Translations under genes and position numbers: made by a program
In this document: positions 8,976-17,592 of the stretch, in pieces
How positions within the stretch are numbered: the first letter of the stretch is position 1
Layout: each line of letters starts with the position of its first letter
Assembly: GCF_035685805.1 (NCBI RefSeq)
Contig: NZ_DASSAB010000045.1
Span: 1-64,000 of the forward strand
DNA: 64,000 nt
Direction: 5' to 3'
DNA from: Dyella_A sp035685805
GTDB taxonomy: Bacteria > Pseudomonadota > Gammaproteobacteria > Xanthomonadales > Rhodanobacteraceae
Notes under the pieces: generated by a model
What the model was told of the DNA's origin: nothing
The model's database searches: none
Seen by the model: only the letters and a program-made list of their open reading frames with translations

Positions 8976-10445
8976 ATGATGGAGCGCGCCAGCAAGGCTG
9001 CTTGGTGGAGCGCCATTGAGATCGCTGCGCGCTTCGGCGTGCAAGTGGCGGTGATGGTACTGCTGGCGCGACTCCTCAGCCCCTCGGACTTCGGCCTGAT
9101 TGCCATGGTGCTGGTGTTCACCAGCATGGGGGCCTTGTTGGCGGATTCGGGCTTCGGTACGGCGCTGATCCAGCGGCAGCGGACCACCGATGACGACGAA
9201 ACGACTGTCTTCCTGTTCACCACCGGGACAGCACTGCTGCTCGCCAGCCTACTGTGGCTACTGGCCCCCGCTATCGCCACGTACTTTCATCAGCCGAGGC
9301 TCGCTGCGCTGATCCGGGTCATCGTGATGGTTCTGCCGCTGGGGGCGCTCGCTGCGGTACCCGATGCGCTACTCACCATGCAGCTTCGCTTCAAGGAGCG
9401 CACCAAGGCTGAGCTATTCGCGTCCATCGCTTCCGCCGTCGTCGCCCTCGGTCTGGCCTGGGGCAACTATGGTGTATGGAGCCTGGTGTGGCAGGCCATC
9501 GTACTTATTGGCATGCGTGCCCTGCTGCTCTGGGTCTACTCTCGCTGGCGGCCCAGGGGTCATTTCAGGATGGCGTCCTTCCGCAGTCTTTCTGGCTTCG
9601 GCATCTATATGCTGATGTCAGGGTTGTTGGACACCCTCACCCTCCGGCTGCAGGCTCTACTTATCGGAAAACTGTTCGATACCGCACAGCTGGGTTACTA
9701 CACGCTGGCGCAGAACACACAGCAGGCGCCCACCTCTTTCATGGGAAACCTGCTCAATCGAGTAGGGCTCCCGGTGTTTTCCGCAGTCGGTGATCAGCCG
9801 CATAAGCTGCTTGGGGCGCTTCGTCTGTCGATGCGCCTGGCCATGTTCATCTTTGTCCCAAGCATGCTGGGCCTGGCCGTCATTGCGAGGCCACTAACAC
9901 TTCTTTTGTACGGCCCGAAATGGACTCCCGCCGCGTCACTGCTGAGCATTCTCGCGCTGAGCGCAGCGCTTTGGCCGTTACATGTGCTCAACCTCGCAGC
10001 AGTGAGCGCACAGGGCCGATCGGACTTGTTCTTTCGTCTTTCGCTGGTCAAGAAGACCCTGGCGATCGGGTTGATTCTGCTAGGCAGCTTAGGCGGTCCT
10101 GTAGCGATAGCCGGCGCCGTACTCGCTGCTAGCGTCCTCTCTGCCGTCATCAACGCACATTACTCGAAGGTGCTCCTGGGTTACGGCATTGCAGCCCAGA
10201 TTGCAGATCAAAGAGCAACGTTCGGACTTTCCCTTTTGGCAGCCGCGACCGGCTGGAGCGTCATTCATTGGCTACCCGCCAGCACAATGACCACCGCACT
10301 GGCAATTTTTCTCGCCGCCGCGCTTTACCTGACCATGGCTGCTGTCACGAAGAACAGCGCGCTGGGCGAGCTGGTTACGCTGCTAAAGAACCTGCGTGGC
10401 GGGAAAGCCCCCACCGGCGCCAAGAAACCTACGGTGTCGTCATGA
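8976..10445 (+). CDS. Wzx/MATE-like oligosaccharide flippase (polysaccharide biosynthesis family)
   Basis: A 489-residue polytopic membrane protein of the MOP superfamily, resembling WzxC-type flippases. The N-terminus ERASKAAWWSAIEIAARFGVQ, the LLSPSDFGLIAM turn and LADSGFGTALIQR are typical of this family. About 12-14 hydrophobic segments follow. It would move undecaprenyl-diphosphate-linked oligosaccharide across the inner membrane. GTG 8955 is an alternative start; the ATG pair at 8976/8979 fits family N-termini better, though no strong Shine-Dalgarno is visible. The stop overlaps the next glycosyltransferase start by ATGA. No Wzy-like polymerase is seen nearby, which suggests a short, unpolymerised glycan. 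Confidence 0.85.
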   Translation: MMERASKAAWWSAIEIAARFGVQVAVMVLLARLLSPSDFGLIAMVLVFTSMGALLADSGFGTALIQRQRTTDDDETTVFLFTTGTALLLASLLWLLAPAIATYFHQPRLAALIRVIVMVLPLGALAAVPDALLTMQLRFKERTKAELFASIASAVVALGLAWGNYGVWSLVWQAIVLIGMRALLLWVYSRWRPRGHFRMASFRSLSGFGIYMLMSGLLDTLTLRLQALLIGKLFDTAQLGYYTLAQNTQQAPTSFMGNLLNRVGLPVFSAVGDQPHKLLGALRLSMRLAMFIFVPSMLGLAVIARPLTLLLYGPKWTPAASLLSILALSAALWPLHVLNLAAVSAQGRSDLFFRLSLVKKTLAIGLILLGSLGGPVAIAGAVLAASVLSAVINAHYSKVLLGYGIAAQIADQRATFGLSLLAAATGWSVIHWLPASTMTTALAIFLAAALYLTMAAVTKNSALGELVTLLKNLRGGKAPTGAKKPTVSS

Positions 10446-11389
10446 CCGCCCCCCCCCAAGTCAGTGTCTGCGTTCTCACTTATAACCAGCAACGCTACAT
10501 CCGGACATGCCTTGAGAGCGTTCTGGAGCAGCGGCACGACGTGCGAATGGAGATTCTTGTCGGCGATGACTGCTCCGATGACGGCACCAGCGAGATCGTC
10601 GCCGAGTTCGCCGCGGCCCATCCCGATCTGATTCGTCATCTTCGTCATTCTCCGCAGGTCGGCGCATCAGGAAATACCCAGGCCGTGCTGGCCCATGCCA
10701 GTGCCCCGCTTATTGCCAGGCTGGACGGCGATGACTATTGGCTGCCTGGAAAACTCCTGCGGCAAATGGACTACCTGGATGCACACCCCGAGTGCGCAGC
10801 GGTCTATACCAATGCGAAAACCGTCCGCGAAGACGGAAAACCTATCGGGTTGTTCAATGACGTCGGAGACGCTGTGTTCGATCTTGCTGGGGTAGTGCGC
10901 AGGGGTAACGTATTCAACAACAGCTCCGTGATGTTTCGAGCACAAAGCGTACCGCCGTGGCTGGCAATAGCGGAGCCGATGATCGATTACCGAGTGCACC
11001 TGCTGCACGCCAGTTTCGGCCTGCTGGGCCACCTCGCCGAGCCATTGACGGTTTACCGGGTAAATGCGTCGGGCTCACTGGTCAACCAGACCAACGATCG
11101 GGTGCGCGCACTTTATTGGGAGGCCTTGACGCGCGTGCCCAAGGGCAGCATCGACGAGGGCGATGTCGCTGCGGGAATGGCGGACTTCTTGCGCCGAGTG
11201 ATCTTCCGCGCGGTACGGACTCGACGACTCGCGCTCGTTACGGAATGGGTCCCCCGTGTATTCGCAGCAGCACCGGCGGGAACTCTTGAAATGTCCGCCC
11301 GCTTAGCTGCTTCCATCGCCCGCTCGGCCTATGTGGAGCTCCGCGGGCGAATGGTCAGAAATCGTGCTCCGATCTTGTATCGACACTAG
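10442..11389 (+). CDS. Family 2 glycosyltransferase (GT-A)
   Basis: A 315-residue GT2 enzyme that adds a sugar to a growing lipid-linked glycan at the cytoplasmic face. The N-terminal GT-A domain shows VSVCVLTYNQQRYIRTCLES, the nucleotide-binding GDDCSDDGTSEIV and the metal-binding LDGDDYW in place of DxD. The remaining 150 residues are less conserved. Start ATG 10442 is coupled to the flippase stop by a 4-bp overlap. A run of nine C residues covers codons 3-6; changes in its length would shift the frame immediately after the start, so this gene could be phase-variable. Sugar specificity cannot be read from the sequence. Confidence 0.88.
   Translation: MTAPPQVSVCVLTYNQQRYIRTCLESVLEQRHDVRMEILVGDDCSDDGTSEIVAEFAAAHPDLIRHLRHSPQVGASGNTQAVLAHASAPLIARLDGDDYWLPGKLLRQMDYLDAHPECAAVYTNAKTVREDGKPIGLFNDVGDAVFDLAGVVRRGNVFNNSSVMFRAQSVPPWLAIAEPMIDYRVHLLHASFGLLGHLAEPLTVYRVNASGSLVNQTNDRVRALYWEALTRVPKGSIDEGDVAAGMADFLRRVIFRAVRTRRLALVTEWVPRVFAAAPAGTLEMSARLAASIARSAYVELRGRMVRNRAPILYRH
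10449..10457 (+). repeat. Nine-base C tract inside a glycosyltransferase start
   Basis: A homopolymeric C9 run lies 4 bp after the ATG of the GT2 gene at 10442. Such tracts are known slipped-strand mispairing sites when within the first codons of surface-glycan genes. Whether it varies here is untested. Confidence 0.9.
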
Positions 11390-11467
11390 CCCCAGAGGCC
11401 CAGGCGCTTCGTGCTGGCACCCGTAAGGGCACCGCGCTTCACCCCATTGCGCCGTGCATCGGTTTGC

Positions 11468-12520
11468 TCACCTGACTACCGGCTTGCCGTGCCGATACAG
11501 CAGACGTAGCTTGTGCGGAAACAGGGTGAACGGCTGTACATATTCCCGAAGGCTGACGGACCTGAGGCTCTGCCGCAGGCTACGCCGCCTTATCAGAACG
11601 CGGATGTCCTTCAGCACCGCCCGGATGGCGGCTCCGTAGATTTCTGTCCAGATGCTTCGCTTCCTGGCCAGCAGTGCCATTACCACCCCCTCGATCGCCA
11701 GAAACAGCAGGTGGAGTCCGAGCAATGGCCAGACCACCGAAGTTGGCGTGCAAATGAACAAGACCGCGGTCTTGTTTCGTTCGCTCAGCTGACGACGGCG
11801 AAAGGTGGTGAGCAATTTTCCCGCGCGGGGCTTGTTCCCGCCGAAGCTGGCTCCCTGGCGATGTCGGTAGCCGCTGGCCGCAGCCACCTGCACACGTGCC
11901 CCCGACAAACGTGCGGTGCAGCAGAGAAACATGTCCTCGGCGATCGAGCCCATCCACTCGGGCAGGCCCCCGAGTGCATGCCAGAGGGATCGCGGCATGA
12001 AGAGGCAAGCGCCGATGACCATCCCGACGTCCCCTCGCGATGCATCAAGGTTAGGCACGGGGTTGTAGAACGGATCCAGCAGAAGACCTCGATCCACGAG
12101 GATCCCGGTTTCCCAGTCGTACTGGGGCAAGGTGAGGACAGCCGCGCGGTCTGGTGCGGCGGCGACAGCATCAAGCAGCGTACGCAGCCCGTCAGGGAAC
12201 AGCGCAGCGTCGTTGTTAAGCAACAGAACATAGGTGCCGCGCGCGTGCTCCACCATTCGGTTGTTGCTGATGCAGAAGCCCACGTTCACTGCACTCGCGA
12301 GGATTTCGACTTGGGGATACCGCTCCCTGAGGAGGGCCACCGACCGATCGGTTGACGCATCGTCATGGACAATGATTTCAATGCAACCTCCGTCCACCTG
12401 ACCCAGGATGGAGTCGATGCAATCGACAAGCAGATGCTCACCGTTGAAGTTGGCGATGCATACCGAGCAGTCGGGTGCCGAGGGCCTGCTCAGCGCTGCG
12501 TAGTGGTGAACCATTCCCAT
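11468..12520 (-). CDS. Family 2 glycosyltransferase, rhamnosyltransferase-like
   Basis: A 350-residue GT2 enzyme of the WbbL/rhamnosyltransferase-like group. It shows CSVCIANFNGEHLLVDCIDS, VHDDASTDRSV, the NVGFCISNNRMVEHA segment, LLLNNDAALFP as the DxD-equivalent, and EDMFLCCTARLSGARV. A hydrophobic stretch (VVWPLLGLHLLFLAIEGVV, around residue 265) and a basic tail suggest membrane association. It starts at ATG 12520 behind a GAGG sequence, overlapping the end of the upstream SDR gene by 31 bp. It is the last gene of a leftward four-gene operon that faces the rightward glycan genes. Donor sugar unknown. Confidence 0.87.
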   Translation of the reverse strand: MGMVHHYAALSRPSAPDCSVCIANFNGEHLLVDCIDSILGQVDGGCIEIIVHDDASTDRSVALLRERYPQVEILASAVNVGFCISNNRMVEHARGTYVLLLNNDAALFPDGLRTLLDAVAAAPDRAAVLTLPQYDWETGILVDRGLLLDPFYNPVPNLDASRGDVGMVIGACLFMPRSLWHALGGLPEWMGSIAEDMFLCCTARLSGARVQVAAASGYRHRQGASFGGNKPRAGKLLTTFRRRQLSERNKTAVLFICTPTSVVWPLLGLHLLFLAIEGVVMALLARKRSIWTEIYGAAIRAVLKDIRVLIRRRSLRQSLRSVSLREYVQPFTLFPHKLRLLYRHGKPVVR

Positions 12521-13419
12521 GTCCGCCTCAGTCCCGCCTCAAGAGTGACCGCCGGTTTCCAGTCGTAAGCATTGCGTACTTCTGACGAATCCAGGACAAC
12601 GCAATTGGCATCGACCGCACGGCTCGCCTCATAGATACGCCTGAGGCGCTTGCCTGACGCATGCTCCATGACTGCAAGCAGATTCCGCAGGCTCACCCCT
12701 TCCCCGCTACCTGCGTGGAACATGCGGGCACCGCTTGGCATGGGCGTTGCGATCATCTTGAGGCAAAGCGCAACGAGGTCGTCGATGAACAAGTAGTCGC
12801 GTACCGACGAGCCATCACCCCAAACAGTCAGCGTCTCGTCTTTCAGCATGCGCGCAAAAGCTGTCGGGACTATCCCGAACCCGGTCCGCGCCGCCTGGCC
12901 TGGTCCATAGACGTTGGAGGGCCGAAGAATGGTCGCCGACGTGCGGAACTGGCTGGTCCAGGCAGAGATGAAACTCTCGGCTGCGACTTTGCCTGCACCG
13001 TGGTAGGAGCGCGGATCGGGAGGCGCCTTTTCCGATACGCCGGTTGGAGCACTGGACGCGTAGAGACACCCTCCCGAACTCAAATAGAGCAAGCCTCTAT
13101 CAGGAAACGACTGCATCGCCTGAAGCAATGCCAGCGTCGGGTAGAGATTGCCCGTGATCTCCGCAAGGGGAAGCCCGGCCGAACTCGCCGGAGTTGAATT
13201 GGAGGCCACATGGACAACAGTCTGACTGCGCGCCAGGAGCGGCCTGAAATCTTCTGCTGCGCGAAGTTCGCCGACGACCTGCTCCACGCCGTCGTGGTCA
13301 AAATTCGCCGCATGACGACTCACTGCGATTACGGGTCGTCCTGCGGCGGCCAGCGCCTGCACGAGACGCCGGCCGATGAACCCCCCGGCTCCAAGCACCA
13401 TCACGCTGCCAACCGTCAT
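12490..13419 (-). CDS. Extended SDR: NAD(P)-dependent epimerase/dehydratase-like protein
   Basis: A 309-residue extended short-chain dehydrogenase of the sugar-nucleotide epimerase type. The Rossmann motif is VLGAGGFIGRRLV at residues 8-20. YLSSGGCLY supplies the active-site serine region, and RPSNVYGPGQ and VRDYLFIDDLV are conserved substrate-site segments. The catalytic YxxxK is altered: the sequence reads SYHGAGK, placing His140 where the tyrosine is expected and keeping Lys144. Tyr139 is one residue off. Activity may therefore be changed or lost, or the neighbouring Tyr may substitute. ATG 13419 overlaps the upstream GT4 stop by 4 bp. Confidence 0.85.
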   Translation of the reverse strand: MTVGSVMVLGAGGFIGRRLVQALAAAGRPVIAVSRHAANFDHDGVEQVVGELRAAEDFRPLLARSQTVVHVASNSTPASSAGLPLAEITGNLYPTLALLQAMQSFPDRGLLYLSSGGCLYASSAPTGVSEKAPPDPRSYHGAGKVAAESFISAWTSQFRTSATILRPSNVYGPGQAARTGFGIVPTAFARMLKDETLTVWGDGSSVRDYLFIDDLVALCLKMIATPMPSGARMFHAGSGEGVSLRNLLAVMEHASGKRLRRIYEASRAVDANCVVLDSSEVRNAYDWKPAVTLEAGLRRTWEWFTTTQR

Positions 13420-14546
13420 GCGCCCTCCCCCAGGAGATCGCTGTATATGCGGAGGTAGCGCTGGGCACAGTCGTCCCAGGTGCCCACCTCGCGGGCTGCC
13501 CATGCCCGGGCAGCTTCTCCGAGGCGAACATTGACGTCTACATTCTCGATCAATGCCAGCGCCCGACCGAGCGCATCGATCGAATTGCACAGCGCGCCGG
13601 TTTCATTGTCGGCCACCAGCGACGCATGTGCCGGCATGTCGGAAGCGATAATCGGAAGACCGGAGGCCATGGCTTCCAGCATGACCTGCGGCCTGCCCTC
13701 GGCATGCCGGCTGAGGGTAATCAGCCCACAGGCGCTAGGGAACCATTGCGCCGCGAGCGTCTCCGGCGTCGCGGCACCGTGATAGTGCACCCATGTCGGA
13801 ACATCGATGGGCTCCTGCATTGGCCCGAAAAGATGCAACTCGCGACCGGTCGCGCCAAAGAATCGGTAGCCCCAGGAAAAAAGGTCGCCAAGCTTGTCTG
13901 CGGTGAGTCGGGTAATTGCCAGCCATCGCGCGGGCGATCGCGTCTCGTAGCAGCGCTTCACCCTGTACCAACTGGGGTCGATTCCAAAAGAGACCGGGAC
14001 GATTTGGGCAATGTCGCCGAATGCGGCGTGCAGAGGGACCGACATCCACTGTGCATTCGGGCAGAGCACGACGCGACGCCGCCGCATGATCCGACGCATG
14101 AGCAGCCGCATCATCGGCACACGCAGGAGTTTCAGATCGTTACCGAGCACCGAAATGACCGCCGGCCGGCCGTTTTCGGGGAGTGGTAGCGCGCACTGCA
14201 GCCAATTGATGTGATAAACGTCCACATCGCTTGATCGCCGATAAACATCGCGGAGCAGCCGCAACAACAAAAGCGGGGCAAGCCATCCTCTGAGCCCTCC
14301 TTTCCGCATCAGATGCGACACCCCACCAGCATCAAGAAGCCCCCTCAGCCAGACCGATTCCCGCACCGACATGACCTGCTCGGCCGCAGCCGGCAAGTCG
14401 CCAGGTGGAAGCCATACCTTGAGCCGAATCCCGGCTACCCGTGCGAGCGCACCCACGAGGTGCCGCATGAATATGCCACGCCAATCGCCGGCGTTCGCGG
14501 GGTACGAGGTGCTTATCAGCAGGACGCGAACAGGATGCTTGCTCAC
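13416..14546 (-). CDS. Family 4 glycosyltransferase (GT-B)
   Basis: A 376-residue GT4 enzyme with a GT-B fold. The N-terminal half starts VRVLLISTSYPANAGDWRGIF, the usual acceptor-domain opening. The C-terminal half contains LITLSRHAEGRPQVMLEAMA followed by GLPIIASD, which is the donor-binding Glu-x7-Glu motif of this family. It would transfer a sugar to the lipid-linked glycan in the cytoplasm. The start is GTG 14546, since no in-frame ATG precedes the first strand. It is coupled by ATGA to the SDR gene downstream and lies 87 bp after the DPM-like gene, so all four leftward genes probably form one operon. Confidence 0.88.
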   Translation of the reverse strand: MSKHPVRVLLISTSYPANAGDWRGIFMRHLVGALARVAGIRLKVWLPPGDLPAAAEQVMSVRESVWLRGLLDAGGVSHLMRKGGLRGWLAPLLLLRLLRDVYRRSSDVDVYHINWLQCALPLPENGRPAVISVLGNDLKLLRVPMMRLLMRRIMRRRRVVLCPNAQWMSVPLHAAFGDIAQIVPVSFGIDPSWYRVKRCYETRSPARWLAITRLTADKLGDLFSWGYRFFGATGRELHLFGPMQEPIDVPTWVHYHGAATPETLAAQWFPSACGLITLSRHAEGRPQVMLEAMASGLPIIASDMPAHASLVADNETGALCNSIDALGRALALIENVDVNVRLGEAARAWAAREVGTWDDCAQRYLRIYSDLLGEGA

Positions 14547-14633
14547 GCCTGTTCCACTGTATTGCGGCGACTGTCGCCCAAGCCCAAGCTCGAACCGCGC
14601 AGGGGGGAGTTGCCCGCGATGACCCAGGACAAC

Positions 14634-15488
14634 TCAACCATCGCGGCGATAGGTGAGGTTGGTGATCTGCTCGGAGACGAGCCCGATGAGAAATACGATT
14701 ACTGCGGCACTCCACAATAACGTGCTGCCGTTGGTAAGACGCCCGCCATGCAGAAAGGTCCATGCGTAGTTGGCGCAGCCAAGCAGGAAAAACATTGCGC
14801 TCGCCGGTACGAACAACTTCAGCGGGGAGTACAGGGTGGCGATCTTGAAGATGATCAGCAGGAATCGCAGACCGTCGCGCAGGGGACGGATGTGGCTGGT
14901 GGTGCCGTCGCGCTGCGCGACGTGGATGGGCTCGTACGCAACCGGATAGGCGCTGCGGAAGAACGCCATCGTGCTGGTGGTGGGGTAGCTGAACCCGTTC
15001 GGCAGCAGGTGCAGGAATTCACGAAACTTGTCTGCCCGCACCGCGCGGAAACCCGAGGTGAGGTCATCGACCTTGTGCCCGGTCATGCGCGAAGCGAGCC
15101 AGTTGTAGAACGTGTTGGCAAGTCCGCGCCCCACCCCGGCCTGCCCCTCCCAGGCCCGCGCACCCACGACCATGTCGTAGCCCTCCGCCAGGCGGCTCAC
15201 GAGGCGTGAGACGTCAGCCGGATCGTGCTGGCCATCGCCGTCCATGAACACCAGCACATCGCCGGAGGCTGCCCGCGCACCGCGCTTTATAGCAGCGCCG
15301 TTGCCCATCGAATACGGCGACTCGAGACGGCGCACGCCCGCGTCGCTGCAGACTGCCGCGGTGTGGTCGGTGGAACCATCGTCCACGACCAGCAGCTCGG
15401 CCGCCGGATACAGCTCGCGTAGCCTGGGCAAGAGCGCAACGAGCGCGCCCGCCTCGTTTTTGGCGGGAAGGATGATGCTGACGTTCAA
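14634..15488 (-). CDS. Polyprenyl-phosphate glycosyltransferase, DPM1/GtrB-like GT2
   Basis: A 284-residue GT2 enzyme resembling dolichol-phosphate mannose synthase and bacterial GtrB/ArnC. It has MNVSIILPAKNEAGALVALL, VVDDGSTDHTAAV, the DxD motif in VFMDGDGQHDP, and DDLTSGFRAVRADKF, a signature of this subgroup. Two C-terminal membrane helices (FVPASAMFFLLGCANYAWTF and LLWSAAVIVFLIGLVSEQI) anchor it. Such enzymes make undecaprenyl-phosphate-linked monosaccharides, the donors used by GT-C transferases. The two TMTC-like GT-C proteins of the same locus are therefore its natural partners; this is inference. It is the first gene of the leftward operon and is divergent from pilB. Confidence 0.86.
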   Translation of the reverse strand: MNVSIILPAKNEAGALVALLPRLRELYPAAELLVVDDGSTDHTAAVCSDAGVRRLESPYSMGNGAAIKRGARAASGDVLVFMDGDGQHDPADVSRLVSRLAEGYDMVVGARAWEGQAGVGRGLANTFYNWLASRMTGHKVDDLTSGFRAVRADKFREFLHLLPNGFSYPTTSTMAFFRSAYPVAYEPIHVAQRDGTTSHIRPLRDGLRFLLIIFKIATLYSPLKLFVPASAMFFLLGCANYAWTFLHGGRLTNGSTLLWSAAVIVFLIGLVSEQITNLTYRRDG

Positions 15489-15653
15489 GCGATGGCGCCC
15501 CCGTGAAACCTGCCGCGGATCATAACGTGGGCCGCAAGGCTGCGCCGCGGCCGGCGGCGTGGAATCACGCCGGCGGTGTCGCTAGCACTGCCTTTGCCGC
15601 TGCTGGCTCCCAGCTGCAGCCGCCTGGACCGGGTGCACCACCGGAAACGAGAC

Positions 15654-15681
15654 TTGCGACAGATGATCTGGCTGGTAGAGT
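15654..15681 (+). promoter_or_regulatory. Possible sigma-70-type promoter of pilB
   Basis: TTGCGA (15654-15659) and TAGAGT (15676-15681) are separated by 16 bp and lie 45 bp before the pilB start. The match is moderate. The 237-bp region 15489-15725 must also hold the start signals of the divergent DPM-like gene. Confidence 0.3.
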
Positions 15682-15725
15682 GGGGTAAATTCCACGTTAA
15701 TCAGCGAGCTGGGGCCAACTTCACC

Positions 15726-17456
15726 ATGTCTTCTCAAGTACAGCAGGCGTCGCTTGCAGGGCTGTCCGGCATGGCGCGGCGGCTGGTGTCCGAGGGCGTC
15801 CTCCCCGAAGCCGAAGTTCGCAAGGCGGTCGTTGATTCCGCCCAGGCGAAGTCGACGCTGGCGGCGTGGCTGCTGGATCGCCATATGGTGGACAGCGCGC
15901 GTTTCACCCAGGTGGCGTCAGTTGAGTTCGGCATGCCGATGATGGACGTCGCTTCGCTGTCGCCCGCTAGCATGCCGCTGAACTTGATCAGCGAGGCGTT
16001 GATCAGCAAGCACAAGGCGCTGCCGTTGTTCCGGCGCGGCAAGCGACTTTACGTTGGCATCGCTGATCCGATGCAGTCGCATGCACTGGACGACATCAAG
16101 TTCCACTCCAACTGCATGGTCGAACCGATCCTGGTCGACCGTGCGCAGCTGCTGCGCGCAATTGAAACCGCGCTCACCGCGATGAACAACACCGTCACCG
16201 ACATGGGTGACAGCGATCTGGACGACCTCGCACTCGAGACCAGCGGCGGTGACGACGAGCCCGAGAGCACCGGCATCGACGCCAGCGGCACCGATGACGC
16301 GCCGGTAGTGAAATTCGTGAACAAGGTGCTGGTGGACGCGATCCGACGCGGTGCGTCGGATATCCATTTCGAGCCGTTCGAGAGCCAGTACCGGGTGCGT
16401 CTGCGCATGGACGGCATGCTGCGCGCCGTAGCCAGTCCGCCGATGAAGCTCGCCAACCGGATTTCCTCGCGACTGAAGGTGATGGCGCAGCTGGACATCG
16501 CAGAGAAGCGCGTGCCGCAGGACGGGCGTATCAAGCTGAACCTGTCCAAGAGCCGCGCGGTGGACTTCCGCGTAAGCACGCTGCCGACGCTGTTCGGCGA
16601 GAAGATCGTGCTGCGTATCCTGGACGGGTCGGCGGCCAAGATCGGCATCGAAAAGCTGGGTTACGAGCCGGAGCAGCAGAAACTCTACGTGGATGCCATC
16701 CACAAACCCTACGGCATGGTGCTGGTTACCGGCCCGACCGGCTCGGGCAAAACGGTGTCGCTTTACACCGCGCTCAACATGCTCAATACCGCCGAGCGCA
16801 ACATCTCGACGGTGGAGGACCCGGTGGAAATCCGCGTCGAGGGCATCAACCAGGTGCAGCAGAACGTCAAGCGAGGGATGACCTTTGCTGCGGCATTGCG
16901 CTCGTTCCTGCGCCAGGATCCGGACGTGATCATGGTCGGCGAAATCCGCGACTTGGAAACGGCCGAAATCGCGATCAAGGCGGCGCAGACAGGCCACATG
17001 GTGCTTTCGACGCTGCACACCAACGACGCCTCGCAGACCATCGCGCGGCTGATGAACATGGGCATTGCCCCGTACAACATCACCTCGTCGGTAACCCTGA
17101 TCGTGGCGCAGCGCCTCGCGCGCCGCCTGCACGAGTGCAAGAAGCCGATCGAGCTGCCGCCGGAGGTCCTGCTGGCCGCCGGCTTCACCCAGCAGGACAT
17201 CGACGAGGGGCTGACCATCTTCGAGGCGGCCGGCTGTGATTCGTGCAACGAGGGCTACAAGGGCCGCGTCGGCATCTATCAGGTCATGCCGATGCTCGAA
17301 GATATCCAGAAAATCGTGCTCAAGGGCGGCAATGCCATGCAGATTGCCGAGGTGGCCCGCGAGGCCGGCATCGACGACCTGCGGGCATCGGCGCTGCGCA
17401 AGGTGAAGAACGGGCTGACCAGCCTCGCCGAGATCGACCGCGTGACCAAGGACTGA
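15726..17456 (+). CDS. pilB: Type IV pilus assembly ATPase PilB
   Basis: Hexameric cytoplasmic ATPase that drives pilus extension, 576 residues, usual PilB length. The N-terminal T2SSE/MshEN-like domain (about residues 1-150) is followed by an acidic linker. The motor domain has Walker A GPTGSGKT near residue 336, the Asp box in STVEDPVEI, Walker B in DPDVIMVGEIRD and the His box in GHMVLSTLHTNDA. The C-terminal zinc-binding region has only three cysteines: one in RLHECKK and two in GCDSCNEGY, where two CxxC pairs are usual. ATG 15726 starts a conserved PilB N-terminus. pilC follows after 136 bp in the same direction. Confidence 0.97.
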   Translation: MSSQVQQASLAGLSGMARRLVSEGVLPEAEVRKAVVDSAQAKSTLAAWLLDRHMVDSARFTQVASVEFGMPMMDVASLSPASMPLNLISEALISKHKALPLFRRGKRLYVGIADPMQSHALDDIKFHSNCMVEPILVDRAQLLRAIETALTAMNNTVTDMGDSDLDDLALETSGGDDEPESTGIDASGTDDAPVVKFVNKVLVDAIRRGASDIHFEPFESQYRVRLRMDGMLRAVASPPMKLANRISSRLKVMAQLDIAEKRVPQDGRIKLNLSKSRAVDFRVSTLPTLFGEKIVLRILDGSAAKIGIEKLGYEPEQQKLYVDAIHKPYGMVLVTGPTGSGKTVSLYTALNMLNTAERNISTVEDPVEIRVEGINQVQQNVKRGMTFAAALRSFLRQDPDVIMVGEIRDLETAEIAIKAAQTGHMVLSTLHTNDASQTIARLMNMGIAPYNITSSVTLIVAQRLARRLHECKKPIELPPEVLLAAGFTQQDIDEGLTIFEAAGCDSCNEGYKGRVGIYQVMPMLEDIQKIVLKGGNAMQIAEVAREAGIDDLRASALRKVKNGLTSLAEIDRVTKD

Positions 17457-17592
17457 CAGGCCACGGCGATTGTGGCCCGGGACACACTGCTGCTGCGGGC
17501 AGGGGCACGGATTTTGGCGCTGAAAATGCAATAAGCTGGCAGGATCTGATCGGCCTTCGGCCGGTCCAGGGTGGGCATTAGGGGGAAACCGC

